Shown: positions 42,001 to 57,000 of the stretch, piece by piece
Layout: every line of letters begins with the position of its first letter
Position numbering within the stretch: position 1 is the first letter of the stretch
Assembly: GCF_030463565.1 (NCBI RefSeq)
Contig: NC_134643.1
Span: 45,670,221 to 45,734,220 of the forward strand
Source: Pelecanus crispus
Lineage: Eukaryota > Chordata > Aves > Pelecaniformes > Pelecanidae
Direction of reading: 5' to 3'
Length of the DNA stretch: 64,000 bases
The notes under the pieces: generated by a model
Told to the model about the DNA's origin: nothing
What the model saw: the letters and a program-made list of their open reading frames with translations, nothing else
Databases searched by the model: none
Made by a program: the position numbers and the translations under genes

Positions 42001-45000
42001 TGTTTTATGTGGTATTTTCCTAGCACTAATCTCATCTCATCTGAGATCTTTGAAGCAGGCTGTTTATTTTTCCAGATTAATATTGCCTCAGACAGTTGGC
42101 AATGCTTTCCTTGAGAGACTGGCCGACTATATTCTGGTGAAGACTACCTTTGGCTTTTCTCTGGCTTGGGATGGAAACTCTGGTATTTATATTAAGCTGA
42201 CAGAAGATCATAAGGAAAAACCTTGTGGCCTCTGTGGAAATTTTAATGGCAATAAATATGATGACCTGATACTGCAAAATAGTAAGTAAATAGCTTAGAA
42301 ATACACCCTTGCCTTGTGTGAACAGCTTCCATGTTCACTTTAAATATAATACTGTAAAAAGGCAGAGTCCTGCTTCAGTTATTTCAGTATTATTCAGAAA
42401 ACAGACTATCTGCTCTACTTTTCCTCATCATTAAAGATGCTAAGGGAAAAGGCCCCAGTTCAAGAAAGTATTTATATGTATGTTTAAGCCTCTTCTTGCT
42501 CAGCAAAGCACTTGGGGTATGTTTATCTTAGCCGATGAAAGTGCCTTCAAATAATAAATAAATAAACAAATGCTTGTGGTTTTCTCTATGTTTAAGGATG
42601 GAGGGAGAAGGAGAGAAGAGCCAAAATATTAGTATTTGGAAAAAGCACCATCTCCAGTCATTCATTTACATGAGCATCATAAAAATGCTAGCTGAAATAC
42701 GCAAATTTCAAAGCTGTTGCCAGGGAGTTCCTTGTATCTCTTTGTTGGTATGGTGTGTTACGGGCCTCTGACTACCCGGTAGGATGAGGAGTTGCCCAGT
42801 GCTGTGTCTGAGACAGAGATGACTTGCTAAGCTGGTAGAATATTCTGTAGTCTATGTTGGGAATACTCTATAGGGATTTTTTGTGGCGGGGGGGGGAAGA
42901 ACAAGCTTGAGACTATGAGGAATATTTTTCTCAGTCTGATAAAAACAAAGATAGGACTGTTTTACCATTATTTGCTGAGAGAATCTAGTCCCATGGCCCT
43001 GCATATTCTTGTCACAGAAGTTATCTCACTGTAACTTTTTTCCCCATTTTTTATGGTTGATAGCAGAGCTTTTTGACTTTCTAAGTGAAGGAAGATGCAG
43101 TGTACCTATCTTTGTATAGTCTTTAAAAATCTGCCCAATACAAATTTCTCATACCTCTTCTCCCATGAGAGCAATAAGTTCCCTGTTTCATATATTAACT
43201 TCTGCACACTAGAGTATAGTATGTTTAATAACTAGTTAAAACTGGTGATCTGTAATAATGGAGAAAAATGGAGTTTGGAGGAGATAATAAATTCACATGA
43301 TTTCTAAAAAATAGTATTTTCAGTATCTTTAATTGTATTATCTGTTATAAAAGACTTTTAGCTTTTAGCTTTCTTCATTTCCAGTGCTATGTTTCTTCAC
43401 CATCATTATTTCTTCTAGCATTTTTCCTTGTCAGAAATAATAGTATTATTTTAGTGTACAACTGAGAGCGCTATGAATCATTTTGACCTTGAACCAATTG
43501 TATAGCATGGTGCCTTGACTCTGTGCAAATACAAAGCATGAAGTTCTGATATCTTCACAAGAATAGACTGCTAATTCAAATTACTTCTCAGCCACAATAT
43601 TTTTCTTTGTGTTTCCAAATCTTATAAATGATTTGGGTTGATGATTTATGTCCCCCAGCTAAACGTCCCCCAGTAGTGTAAGGGAAGCTCTTACATCTAT
43701 CCTGAGTCTTCCAGAGTCTGAATGCTCTGTATTTGCAATGCCCCAAATAAATAAGTTGCTGAGAGGCATGTAATACTCCATTTCAAAGCACAGTTTAAAA
43801 ACAAACTCCTTTTCTATTTCCTTATCTTCATCTTTATTGGCGTCTTTGTATTGCTTTAATATACAAGGCTGTATCTGTGTATAGAACTGTTTCAAGGACA
43901 GTGATTTTATTTTGTGACATTTTTTGAGGACTTAGAAATTTTTTTCAAGACTTGTCAAGATGTAAATAATATATTGTTAAGGTTTTTGCAGAAGCAGAGT
44001 TATGTCAACAGGTTTACCTCTATATCACAGCCCAGCTTTTTATGTTTGGGAAGGGTTTTCTGCATAAAGAACTATTCTGTCAGAGAGGGAGAAATGTTTT
44101 AAGTCTCCCTGGCTCTTAAGTAAAATAGATTGGTGGTTAGGATCTTACCTTTGTTTATTGGTGGAGATCCAAGTACAAATATCTGATTAGTGTGCTTTGG
44201 GGCCTTCCACATTTCAGAGTGTCAAACTTTGTACATCTTGTGCTAGAAGAAGTTAGATTAAGTTTTGGATAGTACAGCTCTGTGAAAAAAACTGTAGCTG
44301 ATTTCATTTCAATACCCTATCTCCTAACCATGCACAGATATAGATAACTATAGCATAGATACCAGTTACTGTAAGGTCCTTTTTAACATCCTTAAGAACA
44401 TAGAGAAAATGTAATATTTAGTTCTTGCTGCAAAAATATAGAATTCTGGGGTCTGTTTCTTTAATGCCAGCCTTCTTGTATGTCCATGTATCTTCCTCAG
44501 CCTGTTGCCATGACTTCCAGTCATGCATCTTGTTCATTAATTCTCCCATGCTCATGCTGTGAGAAGAGCTGGGCATGCAGTGGTGTGTTTGTTGTAGGGC
44601 TTTTCTGCAGCAAGGGAAAAGGAGGGAGATAATAGTGCTAACTGACCTTTGTGAAACATGATGAAAGCCTTAAATTGTTTTAAAGAAATGTATTTTTTCT
44701 TACGTATTCAGTGCATGATGCTTGTCCTTATTTGTATATTTGTCACAAAATTGTCAGTGATTGCACTTAAAAAATCCCAGCCAACACCTTGTCATATATT
44801 TTTTTAATCTTTCCATTTAAATGTAGTATAAAATACTACCTGAAATTAAAAAAGAAAAATAACATTTTTCTACACCACCTGTACTCTGAACGTATCTGTA
44901 ACTGAGGTAACAAACACATTGAAAAACTACCAGAAATTTTCAAGCTGTCTTTTGTGTATGTGTTGACAATTTTTTTTTTCCCCCGGATGCTCTTCCAATG

Positions 45001-48000
45001 TTTTCATGCAGTTGGTGAATATACAGAAGACATTGCTGAATTTGCAAATAGCTGGGCTGTGCAAACCTCAGATGACATAGCTTGTGTACCTACTGCCTCA
45101 GATTTTCCTAGTCCTTGCTCAGCTAATGCAGAATCCATTGAGGTAAATTAATCATGGTTTTTTATATATATATATATACACACACACATATATACACACT
45201 CTTAATCTTCATTGCCTAGTGATGGTACAAGAATCTAGCAATATACACCATGTTGAAAAAAGCTTTAAATGCATTGAGGTTTTGAGAAAGGGGAGATTCA
45301 GATCAGGACTGTTGCTAGGGAATGTCTGAATATCTTCAGATGCTTAGCTTAAAAGTACAAAGGCTCAGATAGGATGTGCCAAGTGGCACAGGTCTGCTGG
45401 CAGAGCTCTTCATTGCTGCATTAAACTTGGGTTCAGTTTCCAGTCCTGGCATCTTACACCTCATTATTTTGGAAATTGTGAAATACTGCAGAAGTAACAT
45501 GCTCAGCTCCTGCATTGACACAAAATGGGCTTTTTGTCATTTCACAGTCTTTCATCCCAGCTGGTTTAGGACCAGCATGCAATCAAACCAGCCTAGGCAG
45601 AGAGGACAAATTTTAGGAAGAATAATAAAGGAGACATAATAATAAATTGAGACTGTGAGGTTCTCAAATTTTAATGGGGATATAAAGAACCCTAGATTAG
45701 GGAAACAAAGCTAAAAAGAATTATGCTTGTTCAGAAAGTATTTGCTAACTATTGTTTACTGATTCTTCTTAATGTACAGGACATATTCTTCAAGTGCCAA
45801 ATACTCCTACAGTTTCCTTTTCTCAGCTGTCATGAGAGCATAGATCCATATTCTTACATTTCTAGCTGTATGAATGATCTTTGCAGGTAAGACTGGAGTT
45901 CTTGTGTATTTATTTTTGACACATGAATTGAATGCTCACTCTTTTGTTTGAGACCAGAACTGAGCAGTGCTGAAGGAAGTTAGGAGGAACCAAGTTCAAA
46001 GTGAAAGGATGGGGTTTCTCAGTTGGTGATTTAGTGTGGAAACAAAGGACACAGAACCAGCCTGTCAAGGGATATTTCGATTGCTAAAGGTTTACATGGA
46101 TTCAAGGAAATACTAGACAAATACATGGAAGAGAAATCTATGGAAAATCACTAACGACAAATGAGGAGCTGCTAATCACAAAAAACCTGAAACCTGTATC
46201 TGGAGGTCCTGAATCAAACATAAACGGAGATGATACTAGCAAGAAATATCAACGATACTGGAGGAGCTGGACCATGTGTCTGACATGGACTGTTTTCATG
46301 AGCAATCACTATGGTTCAAATTAGTAGAATTTTTCAGAAGTGTTTTATGTATGTAAATTCAGAGTTGTCAAAAGAAATTCAACTCTCATTGGCTTTGGTG
46401 GGAGTCAGACCCCCCTCAGCTGCTGGCATTATATGCAGCCTGGTGTTTTTCCCTTAGCTCTCCAGACTCCTGTTTAGTTCTTGTCATTCAAGTCAAACTG
46501 GTGCTCCAGAGTGTAATTGAATAGATGACTGAGCAGTGTACCACTTCCTTTTTAACAGGGTGTTTAAATTAAGAGCTAATTGTCATAAATAGCAGGATTT
46601 TTGCCAAATACTATTATGGCCTCTCAGAGCATCATCAATTTAATCAAAAGCATACAGAAAGGATCACAAGACTAAAAGTAAGAATCACTCAGTATAATCC
46701 ATTACAACTTGTTAGTTTATTTTTGATGAATTTTTAGTTTTCTGCTTTACCATAAAGTCAAGATGGAAGAATTTGTGTTTGTAGGCAAATCTCCAAAGTG
46801 TGCTTCCTGAAGTTTATGATCTGTACATTGATTTTGCTCAGAGAAGAGATGAGTTGCTTCTGTATGGTCCTTTGTAACTCAAGAGTTTATTGTGACTTTT
46901 TCTTAGCAAAAGAAGAATAATGAAAAGCAAATTTTCAAATGTGATATTGAATCAGCATCACGGTCTTAAGGAGGATTTGATTTTTGTCAACATGCATATG
47001 TGTGTTGATGTGAATTGTGTGAATGTTAAAAACCTTGAAGGAAGTTTCTGTGTCTCAGAACCTCAATAATTGAGGCTTATTTTGTTTATAAAAGAGACCT
47101 CTCTTCTTGTGGCTTAGTGTCAGTTTATGAAGTTTTTTTGTGGGGCCATAGTGTATGCCAAGTATTCTTTCTATTAAGACCCATTTAATTGGATTGGATA
47201 AGGAGAGGTAGAGAGACTCTGATAACTGTAACAAAGAGTATAGTGGTGTTTCATTTGATAACAGATGTGTTGAAAGCCGAATACAAACACAATACAATAT
47301 ATTCTTAAGACCATTAATTTTGGAAGCATGATCTTGTGTGCTGAAAGACAAACCCAGCTGATCTGTCACAGTCATGTTTATAATAGAAATATTGTGTCAT
47401 GACTAGTTCATTTTGGCATCAAGTCCTCCACATTGAGTGATGGGAGTTGTTGGACTTTCACAGTAATAAAAGGTTGGTGGTATCTTGCCTCATGTGACTT
47501 AAATCTGAATAAAATTTGAGTTTACCTAAACACTGATGAATGTCTTTTTACTTGATCCTGGCAAAAGCGCACTGTACAGCTTCTTCTGTATAGATTAAGG
47601 CAGAGATAATGTCTTTGCCCAAGGTTGTGCTGTAAATCCCTAAGCCTCTCTACAGTATTCAGTGGATAATGCTTCTGATGCTGAGCACTTTGGCACAAGG
47701 TCAGGAGTCAGGTCAGTCACCAACAGGGTTCTTCTCACCTAAGTTCAAGAACTGGCAGGCAATTGGAAACTTGAACTTGTTACTTGGACCAGAATGTCTT
47801 TTATCGGTGTAGGTCGGGGTTTCCACATCAGGCAGGAAGGAGAAAGCCTGAGACATGGATCTTGAGACTGTTGAGTTGTCCATTGTTCAAGACAAGGTCA
47901 TGTTTCTTGTTCAAGATAAGCAACATTTATCTTTTTTGTAATAAATTAGTGGTTTTGTTCATTGTGGTAGTATTAAAATGAAATAACTTTTTGTGAGATC

Positions 48001-51000
48001 AAATGATAAAAACACAACAGTGTATTCAGTATAGCTCATACCTTTCCATAGTATTTTCACCGTGTGCTGTTATGACTGAGTGCGAAGTACCCTGTGCAGT
48101 GTCCCGTGGCAGAGATTTGTAGATGGGATTTGAGTTCCTTGATTACTCTCTTGTTTTATCATTTCAGAGTGGATAATGATGAAACATACTGCAGGGCGGT
48201 GACAGAGTACGCTAGAGCATGCGCTCATGCTGGGTCCCCGGTGCAGGACTGGAGGGATGACTTTCCTGCCTGTAGTAAGACTCTTTAATAAAGCATACTA
48301 TGTGACCTTTGAGATAGCCCATGTATTACTTTCAAATAATTCCATCTTGACAACACTTGTCACTATAGGATTCAAACCTGATACTGAAGTAGATCAACCA
48401 GCTTCACTATTGCTGGCAAACAATGAAGTCAATGACTTGCTAGAGGAATATTTTAATTCCATTGTGATCTGACCTAGATCCATACAAATTTCATGTTTCC
48501 ACAGATTGCTTGAAACATCATGTGTGCTGATCATATTCTAGGACAAAGAACAAATGTCTGTGGAGATCTGATGTTGCCCCTCTTTCCAGATGACCTTTCA
48601 GCCTCTACTGGCCCTATAACAGAATTAATACAGTTAATCCAGCTCCTTCTAGTTGTCACCACCACTCACCAATTGCAGTTCAGTCTCATGCACAAGACTA
48701 GCTGGGATATGAGCACATGTTCCCCTGTCACACAAACTGTAATTTGTTTTGGAGGGGTGATGTAAGAATTTGGTAAAGACAGACTTAAATACTGATGTGA
48801 GATTCATCACAGTTCATCAGTTAAAACCTCTCCAAACAATCCATTGTACCTGATCTGAATAATTATCTATACCAGAAGCGCTGCACAACTGTTTATTTGA
48901 GAGAGAGGGGTTTTCCAGTATGGAAAGAGAAATTGCACCTAACATTCAATGTATTTTTTCTAGCTGAGAAGTGTGAAGACACCTTTGTACACCGTGACTG
49001 TATCAGTTGTTGTCCACCAACCTGCACATTTGAAAAAGATTGTCTTGGCAGCAATCTACACTGCTTAGATGGCTGTTACTGTCCAGATGGTAAGTACTGT
49101 CAATTTTATGTGAAAAAATATGTGTAAAGCTAATATCCATCATAATAAAGTTGTCTAAATAGACTGTGCTTAAAGTTAAAGCCTGAAAATATGAATATTG
49201 TAAATTCTGCTCTAGCTGTTGTTATTCTCACTGTGATTCTTCCTTTTATTGTGTTTTAAACATTTCTCTAGAATACAGAGGTGGCTCAGAATGAAATATC
49301 AGTTAAAATCTGGAGCCATCACTAATGCTTGCTAAAATAAGATACTGCACAGATTTAATCCACTTTATTTGAATTATTCCAAAATATATCGAGGTCTTGT
49401 TTAAACAGAATGTGTCTTATGCTCTGTACAAGAAGACAAACTTCTTGAGACCTGTACTCAATAAAAAATAGGGATTGGACTATGAACAGTCCTGTTCTAG
49501 AAGGACTAAAGATTATGTGATCTCAGAATCTTTTCATTTTTGAGTCTGTACAGTTTTACATGCTTAAGGCAGACATTTTTCATAAAGCAGCTATTCAGAG
49601 TGACAACTGCTTTGAGAGAGCTTCAGTGCTCATCACTCTGAGGTCTCTACACTCACCGGGTGACTCTTTTTGCTGGTCCCTGGATAAGACTGGTGAGATC
49701 ACCTTCTGGCAGATTTGAATGTTTGAGTCAGATGGGGGAAGAGCAGTGATGCGGAGTTCATTAATTTGTTTTTTTCTCTCATTTATTAACTTCCCTCCCA
49801 ACAGGTCTCATTATGGAAAATGGAACTTGTATCTCTGTGTCAAATTGTCCTTGTAGTTATCATGGAACTGCCTTCCCTGTCGGCTCAAAAATTGAACAAG
49901 AATGTAGCAACTGGTATGTGAAAACTTCAGGTCTGTGTTTCCTCTCTCTGTGACTGCTGCTCATAGTTTAACATCGTAGTCACACATATTTTAAAGAATA
50001 GTTAGTACCTATGTTTTACAGTCTGGGCCCTGTGTATCACTAAAATATGCACGCTATTCTATGGAAAGGGTAAATTCAAGACATATTAATTAGCTCAGAG
50101 CTGCTCTTTTTGCTAAAGATCAGAACACTGAATTTCTGTGGTTTGATTTTTCTTTTCAGTATTTGTATTGGTGGCATTTGGAACTGCACTGATCATGATT
50201 GCCCAGGTATCTGTATTTTATTATTCTTTCCTTTCCTTAGTGAACATAAAGAATAAACTTTTCAGAAGACAACAGAACCAAATATGATCCAAGGGCTTGG
50301 GATGCTAATTTAAGAAGAAAGATTAAGCAGATGGATACTGAGAGTAGCACTGGGCCAGCTAGGGTGAAGCTGTTAACTACCTGACCTTACTCATTGTACC
50401 TTTTCCCATTTGCTTCCCTAACTCAGTGTGTTACATCCACCTCTTGTTTTCTATTTCCTATTTATGCTTTATGTTCTTTGGGGCAGGTGGCTTATTTCTA
50501 CTGCCTATGCAGTACCTAGGCCAGGTATAAGGATCTCCTCACTTCTAGGTGCAATTGTAATGCAAATAATAAGAAAAAACATCATTCTGATTCTCAGTGT
50601 GCTGTATTTTCTCCCTTGGAACAGCAGTTCATGTTTGGATAATGATCCTTATCTTTAAAGATTACAAGTCTCTGTAATGAGTTACTCAGAGGAACACGCA
50701 GTAGTCAGTATTGAAACTCCCTTGACAGTTCTGTATCTTAGACAAGATTATACTATGAAACGCATGAAAGAGAATTTTTTACAAATTAAGGAGCCCCCTC
50801 TGAATGAGGTAATAACCAAGGCTTAACAGTTACTAAGCAAGGCTTGACAGGGTGGATCTGTAGTATAAAACAGTTGACACCGAGAACCACTCCACATGTC
50901 TTGTGTGTGTCATGTGTGCATGTGGGGGGGTTAATTATGACTGGTCCTAGGAACTGAATGCCTGTTAGTGGCGGGAGCACATTAGATGTCCTCCCACAGA

Positions 51001-54000
51001 GCACCTCCTGCAGTAGCGGCAGCCAAAATGAATCTAGTTCATGTGCTCTGACACTGCCCCATGGTGCGAATCAAAGTGCAGTAGCGGGGATGCTCTGGAG
51101 ACTTGCTTCAACAGTGCACTCCTGATCCAAACTGAAAAATGAATAAATATAGGTGCACTCTGAAGACAGACAGCTGCGGCCTCTTCATACCTGCAGTGAC
51201 AAGTAGTTCCATAGTACCTAGAAGGAAGGAGAAAGAAGCTTGTCCTCTTTCACACTCAGTCATGCCAAAAGATGATGAGGAAGAAGATTGTAGGAAACTT
51301 CAGAGTTGTAATAAAAAGAAAACTCTTTTGTATTTTAGAGAACTCATGACTCAAAGGCATCTCATCTAGTTAGAACCACAAGATGCTGCACATTGGTGTG
51401 TGCAATATGAGATGGCATCTGATGGAAATAGGTGTATATAACATATTTTATTTCCAAATGCTGTAATAGATAGATAGATTAAAGTTAGCCTGGATTATGT
51501 GCTTAGAAATAAGGAGAAAGTTTCTTATTTATCTCTCTTCCATCATTTACAGAATAATGATACATTCTTATGCAAGTGAACATTCTTGTTTATCCTTTTT
51601 CTCTCAAGCTGAGTGCTCCATCACAGGTAGCTCTCATTTCACAACATTTGATGGACGTCATTTCACCTTCCTTGGGATTTGCCAGTACATTTTGGTAAAA
51701 GGCACTGGGAAAAACAAATTCACAATCACTTTACAGAAAGCACCTTGTGGACAGGTAAGTCACATTTTTGTTGAACGTTCACAACAAGTGTGTCCATCCA
51801 TATTTCAGGCAATCTTGTATAGATTCTACTGTAAACCACCAGGTTATGTTTAACAGAAAATATAAATTGAAACCATTTTACAGCTTTTCTGTAAGTGGTT
51901 GTATTGCTACATGTTGTATTGCCCTTTGTAAAATCAACTGCATCTTTAGAGGGATAAAGTCTAAAGAGTTATTCATTTATGCACATTAAACAAGTATATA
52001 CATCTTTGGTTGTGGTACAAACAGATGTCTTAGGCTTTAGAAAAGCTCTTGCTGGCAGCACTGAACAGGTTTAATACACTGCTAGTTAGGCAAGAGATTT
52101 TTTTTGGTAGCTTTGGATTTTTATTTGATATGTTATCGCATATTTAATTTGTTGGAACAATGCCTTTTAGAAAATTATTGAAGAGACTAGCCACCACACA
52201 TATTTGTTTGAAAGTATTTTGGCAGGTATCCAACAACAGGCTTTATGAGTAGAGGTGCTTATGAAAAGTATTTATCTGCGAGGCTGGATTTAATGATTTT
52301 ATTAGTCACCTAGGCTCTCAGGAGAAGGGGCTCTGAGACTGTGACTCACAGCTGCCTGTGTGCTGAGGGCTGCGATGCCTGAACTCATCAGCAGAGAGTG
52401 ATGCACTGAAGCTGCCCTATTATGGGACTGTCTCTCATGTCCATTCAAAAGCTAGACTATGAGCTGGTGCCTCTGCTTTTTTTGTAAGCACCTCCTTCTC
52501 CTACATAGGTGTTGGGACTCCTGTTTCTGCATTCCAGGTGGCCTCAAACATGAAATGGTTGGTTAGGTAGCCACTAAGACACAAGGATGCTACTGGAAAT
52601 AACCCTTAGCACAACTCTAGGTACCTTGGAAAGTTTCTGGGTGAAAACCTAGGGGCTCCAGGGAGCATAAGATGCTTGGTTTAAGCTGGTTATGTGTCAC
52701 CTTTTGTCCTGTACTTAGGTTCATAAATTCTGCCTGGATAGCACTCTGAAATGATGGGTGTGAGTTAGTTTATAAGTCACCATTTTTTGATAGTCAGATA
52801 TTTATAAATTATTGTAGTATAATTCTGGACAAATTTTATCCTTTTGGTCTGCAGTCAGAGATCATGCCTACGTTTCAAGGTGAGAAGCACCTTCATGTGT
52901 GCAATAGTTTCTTTCTTCTGCACTGCTGCATTTGGGCTCTGGTTGCACCAGCTTGATGTAACATCAGACTCTTGCTCAAACACTGGTTAACCCAGCCATG
53001 AGGAGTACCCAGGGTGGCCATGCAAGCGTGGCCTTTTGAACCCAGTATCACTACTTGGGGATATCTGTCCTCTTACTACCAGACCTCCATAATAGCTACA
53101 ATGCATTCTTTTTGCTTTAACATGCATATGCAATGTTTTATGATGTTCTACATACAATTTTGGGTGCGACGTTTAAAGCTTTGAGTGATAGCTTACAACT
53201 GATTTGCCTGATGACAGTTGTGGTATTTCCTTTCTATACAACTGTTTTTTCCCCTGTTTGTTTGGTTTTGCTTTCCATGGCAATATTAATGTCTTTGCCT
53301 GTTTCTGATGGTGAAACTTGTTTCTACTTAGAACTTTGACCACACCTGCATTGAGTCTATAACACTAGTTCTTGAAGACGACGTGAGCAAACAAGTAACT
53401 CTCACGAGATACGGTCAAGTCCAAACTGGCCCTAACCAAGTTTTTAACCTTAATGGTAAGAAGTGCATGGAGTAGAATTTTACCAGGGTTCACATTCTTT
53501 CTTTTATATGCTCCAAAGCTTTTTAATAATATCTGTCTATGAAAAAGGAGCTTCTTCAAACATAACTTATGAAATGTACAATCACTTACTTCTTATAACC
53601 TTAGTAATGGTTCTAGAAATGTAGTTTTTCATGCTGTTAAATGGAGTCCTTCATTATGCCCTCATTTCTTTGCATTTCTTATCTTGCAGAGTGCCTAGAA
53701 ATTCTACTAATTTGGTTTGTGTTTAGGGGGGAGGTGGTAAGAAAAAGAAGGGAGGTGAAGAGAGGCTGGAAATCATCTTGATGCTGATGTTAAGGTCTAG
53801 CTTGATTAAAACTTTTTGGAATAAATGGCATGGAATGGAATCCATGTGCCCTATGGGATCTACGTTGCTTTCAGCGCTCACTTATGTTGTGATTTCAGGC
53901 AGGTTACTTCACCTTTTTGGAAAGGATAGTAAAATAAATCAGCCTTAAAAGGATGTTATAAAATTAAGCACTGAAGGTGAAAATGGTATTTCTACATTTT

Positions 54001-57000
54001 GTATCTTACAGTGTAGTAAATTACAGTAGTAAATTCTTACTGGATTTTTAGTCTCCTTCTGAAAGAGTAAAGTGGGAGTTCCCCTTTCCTTTCCCAGCCG
54101 CCAGCAAAACAGAGTTTAGGGAGATCTGTGCTGGTGGTTACAGCTATGTCTTTTCTTCATTGAATTTGTCCAGTCACAGTTCTGCTTTTGGCATTCACAG
54201 CTTCCTATGGCAATAAGTTTCATAGCTCAGTTATACTTTCAGTTATGTTGACAGTTCTGCTTAATAATTTCATCGATAATTTCATTTTATGTCTTTTGAA
54301 TCAGTACCTATTCACTTTCTTGTCTCTTTCCATAGTCTGCGACAAATATAATCTATGACAAATATTTTGGTGTCACATTCTTGATAATTGGGTGTATCTG
54401 GTAAGTCTTATCAGCTAAGAACTTCTTTAAGCATTTTATCTGCCTCTTCTCAGTTTATGCACCTAAGTGCGTGTGTGTACATGCATAGAGGCTGCTTGTG
54501 AAGGGACATCTGCTTTAAGCCTGCAGCTGCAAGTAGCTCAACACTGTGTAGCAAATGAATGCTGTGACTGTGAAATTTCCATTTCCTCGCATGTTAGGTT
54601 TGCTGGGAAGGAAAGCTGGGAATTTGATAGGGCCTTAGTTCACATACAGTCTAAGGAAAGAGCTATACTGATGTCATATCAATAGCAGCAAGAGTGAACC
54701 TTGTATCTAAAGATTGCAATACACTTTACAGACATCTGTTAATTAATCTTATAACATCCCTGGAGACTAAGAAACAAGTGGCTTCTTGTCTTGTCTTCAC
54801 ATTGCCAGAGACATGCTGTTGCATTCCTTTCTTCTAAAAAAAAAAAGAAATGCGACAGTGTTTTTGGATAACTCACAGGTACAGAAAGGTGAAAGATTTT
54901 TTACTGTTGACAGTAGTTGCAATTCCTGATTTGTGTTGCTAATGAATAAGATATGTAGTCTTATAAGTTCAGATGGAGAATGGGTGAGGTTATTTGGCTG
55001 CAGGTGAGGTTGTGCATAGTTTCTCATTTTATTTCTGAGTTTTCAAAATCTATTTTGTTTAAGGGGTAAACCAATACAACCTGGAAGTTGGATTTCAGTG
55101 ACTTTGTTTTTCTTTTTCTTTTGCTATGTCAGGGGCTATTGAAATTCAGAACATATCTTCTTTCTTTGTTCAACTGAAAACTAATTTTGGTTTGAAGATA
55201 CTGTTTGCTAAAGATGGAGAGAGGATCTATGTTCAAGTTGATCTTGGCTGGAAGAGAAGGACGTTAGGACTATGTGGAACGTACAATGGGAATTTAAGAG
55301 ATGATTTTCTGTAAGTTGCCTATTGTACATTTAGATTGTGTTTAAGTGAAAAGTTTTGTTGAGTGTAATCATCTGATTATTTAATTTAATTTCATTAATA
55401 TGCTGATACTTTATTAAACTAACCAATATAAAACCTCTTAATTAAAATGTTAGTCACTTTTTAAAATATGAAACTCATAAATTTAACTAAGTCATTCTAA
55501 GATGTTTAGCTAAGTAATTCTAGAAAACTACCATATTATTTATAGAAGTTATTGGATGATGATATTGCTTGAATGTACTTTTTTTCCTCCCTGTTGCTCC
55601 CTTACCATCAGAGCAAATACATGAGCACTGACAAAAAGAGTGGATAATAATAGTAGTATCATCCTCACCTGATTAACACTTCCTACTGCTTGATATTTTT
55701 TCCCAAAATTCTAATGGGAAAAAATGTAATTCTGAACCACAGGAAGTAGTTTAATTAGAAGAGCACTTTCCTTACTCTTTTGCTTCTTTTTCTCCAAAGT
55801 TCCTCAAGCTATAATATCACAAAACTTCTCTAGCAATAATAAATGCTTTTGAAATACTTGGTGAAAAACAGCATCAACATGCAAACACCTCCCCTCGAGA
55901 ACGCTGAAATTAGCTAACAGGTCAAATTTTTGACATTTCACTGAATGTACGTACTTGAATAAAGGCCAAATTCTCCTTTCATTAATGCCTCCTCCAAGTG
56001 ATTTCACAGTACTTGAATTAAGTGTGAGGGCAGACTTGTGAGTGTAAGAATATTTTTGCATGAGTAAAATATTGAGGAAAAAGCTTCACATGCCCTCTCT
56101 TCTTTTATACCTTACAGATGGAAATTCTTTTGACACATTGAATGTTCAATGTGACTATGCACCTAAGGCTTTTTGATGTACTTGCGTCCTTACCTATGTA
56201 GTCCATAAGGTCAGCAGGACACTTGCAGTATTGATTTTTTTCCTTTTCAGTTCTCCAGCAGGGATGATAGAAGGGACCCCACAACTTCATGCCAATGCAT
56301 GGAAAGTTTCCTCCGCTTGTTCTGTGCCTATCAATATTCCTGTGGCTGATCCCTGCAACGTTAATCAGCAAAATGGTATGTTTTCACATGGGAGTCTAGA
56401 ATTAGCTGTATCTTATTATGGGACATTTTTTGTTTTCTCTGTGAATGAATTGCACATACATATATTTCAACTTCAGCTTTAGGTGTGAACTCTTTCTTTC
56501 CTTTTTCTTTTTTGGCAGAGACTATTCTTTCCATACATTTAGCATGTAAAATGAAGTAAATCCTTCATAAATACAAGCTAGTTGATCTATTAATGCTGGG
56601 TGTACTGGCCATGAGTCCTAAATTCTGCTGTCTAATATACATAGAGTGCTAGGCAGAACACCATCTGTAGTCCCGTAAATCATGCCAGTCAAGAGGAATG
56701 ATGTGATGCACATTTGTAGATTGATAAAGAAAGCACAGCAGACAGTGTCTTGCTGAGACAGTGTTCAGATCAAAAGCCCTGTCTTGGGCTTCTCTGTCCT
56801 TGTTGCGTTAAAAGTTTCCTTATCCTCCATCTGTGCTCTCTGACACAAACTGCTGCAAACAATCTGAGATGTGTGGATTTGTTCAAATTCCTGAGTAAAG
56901 TTTTAGTTTTGGGTGGTTGACATGCCTATGTTTTGCGTTGAACTTTCACTGTCTCCTCCTTTCCATGTTGCTGTTCTTTTCAATTAATGAAGACAATGGG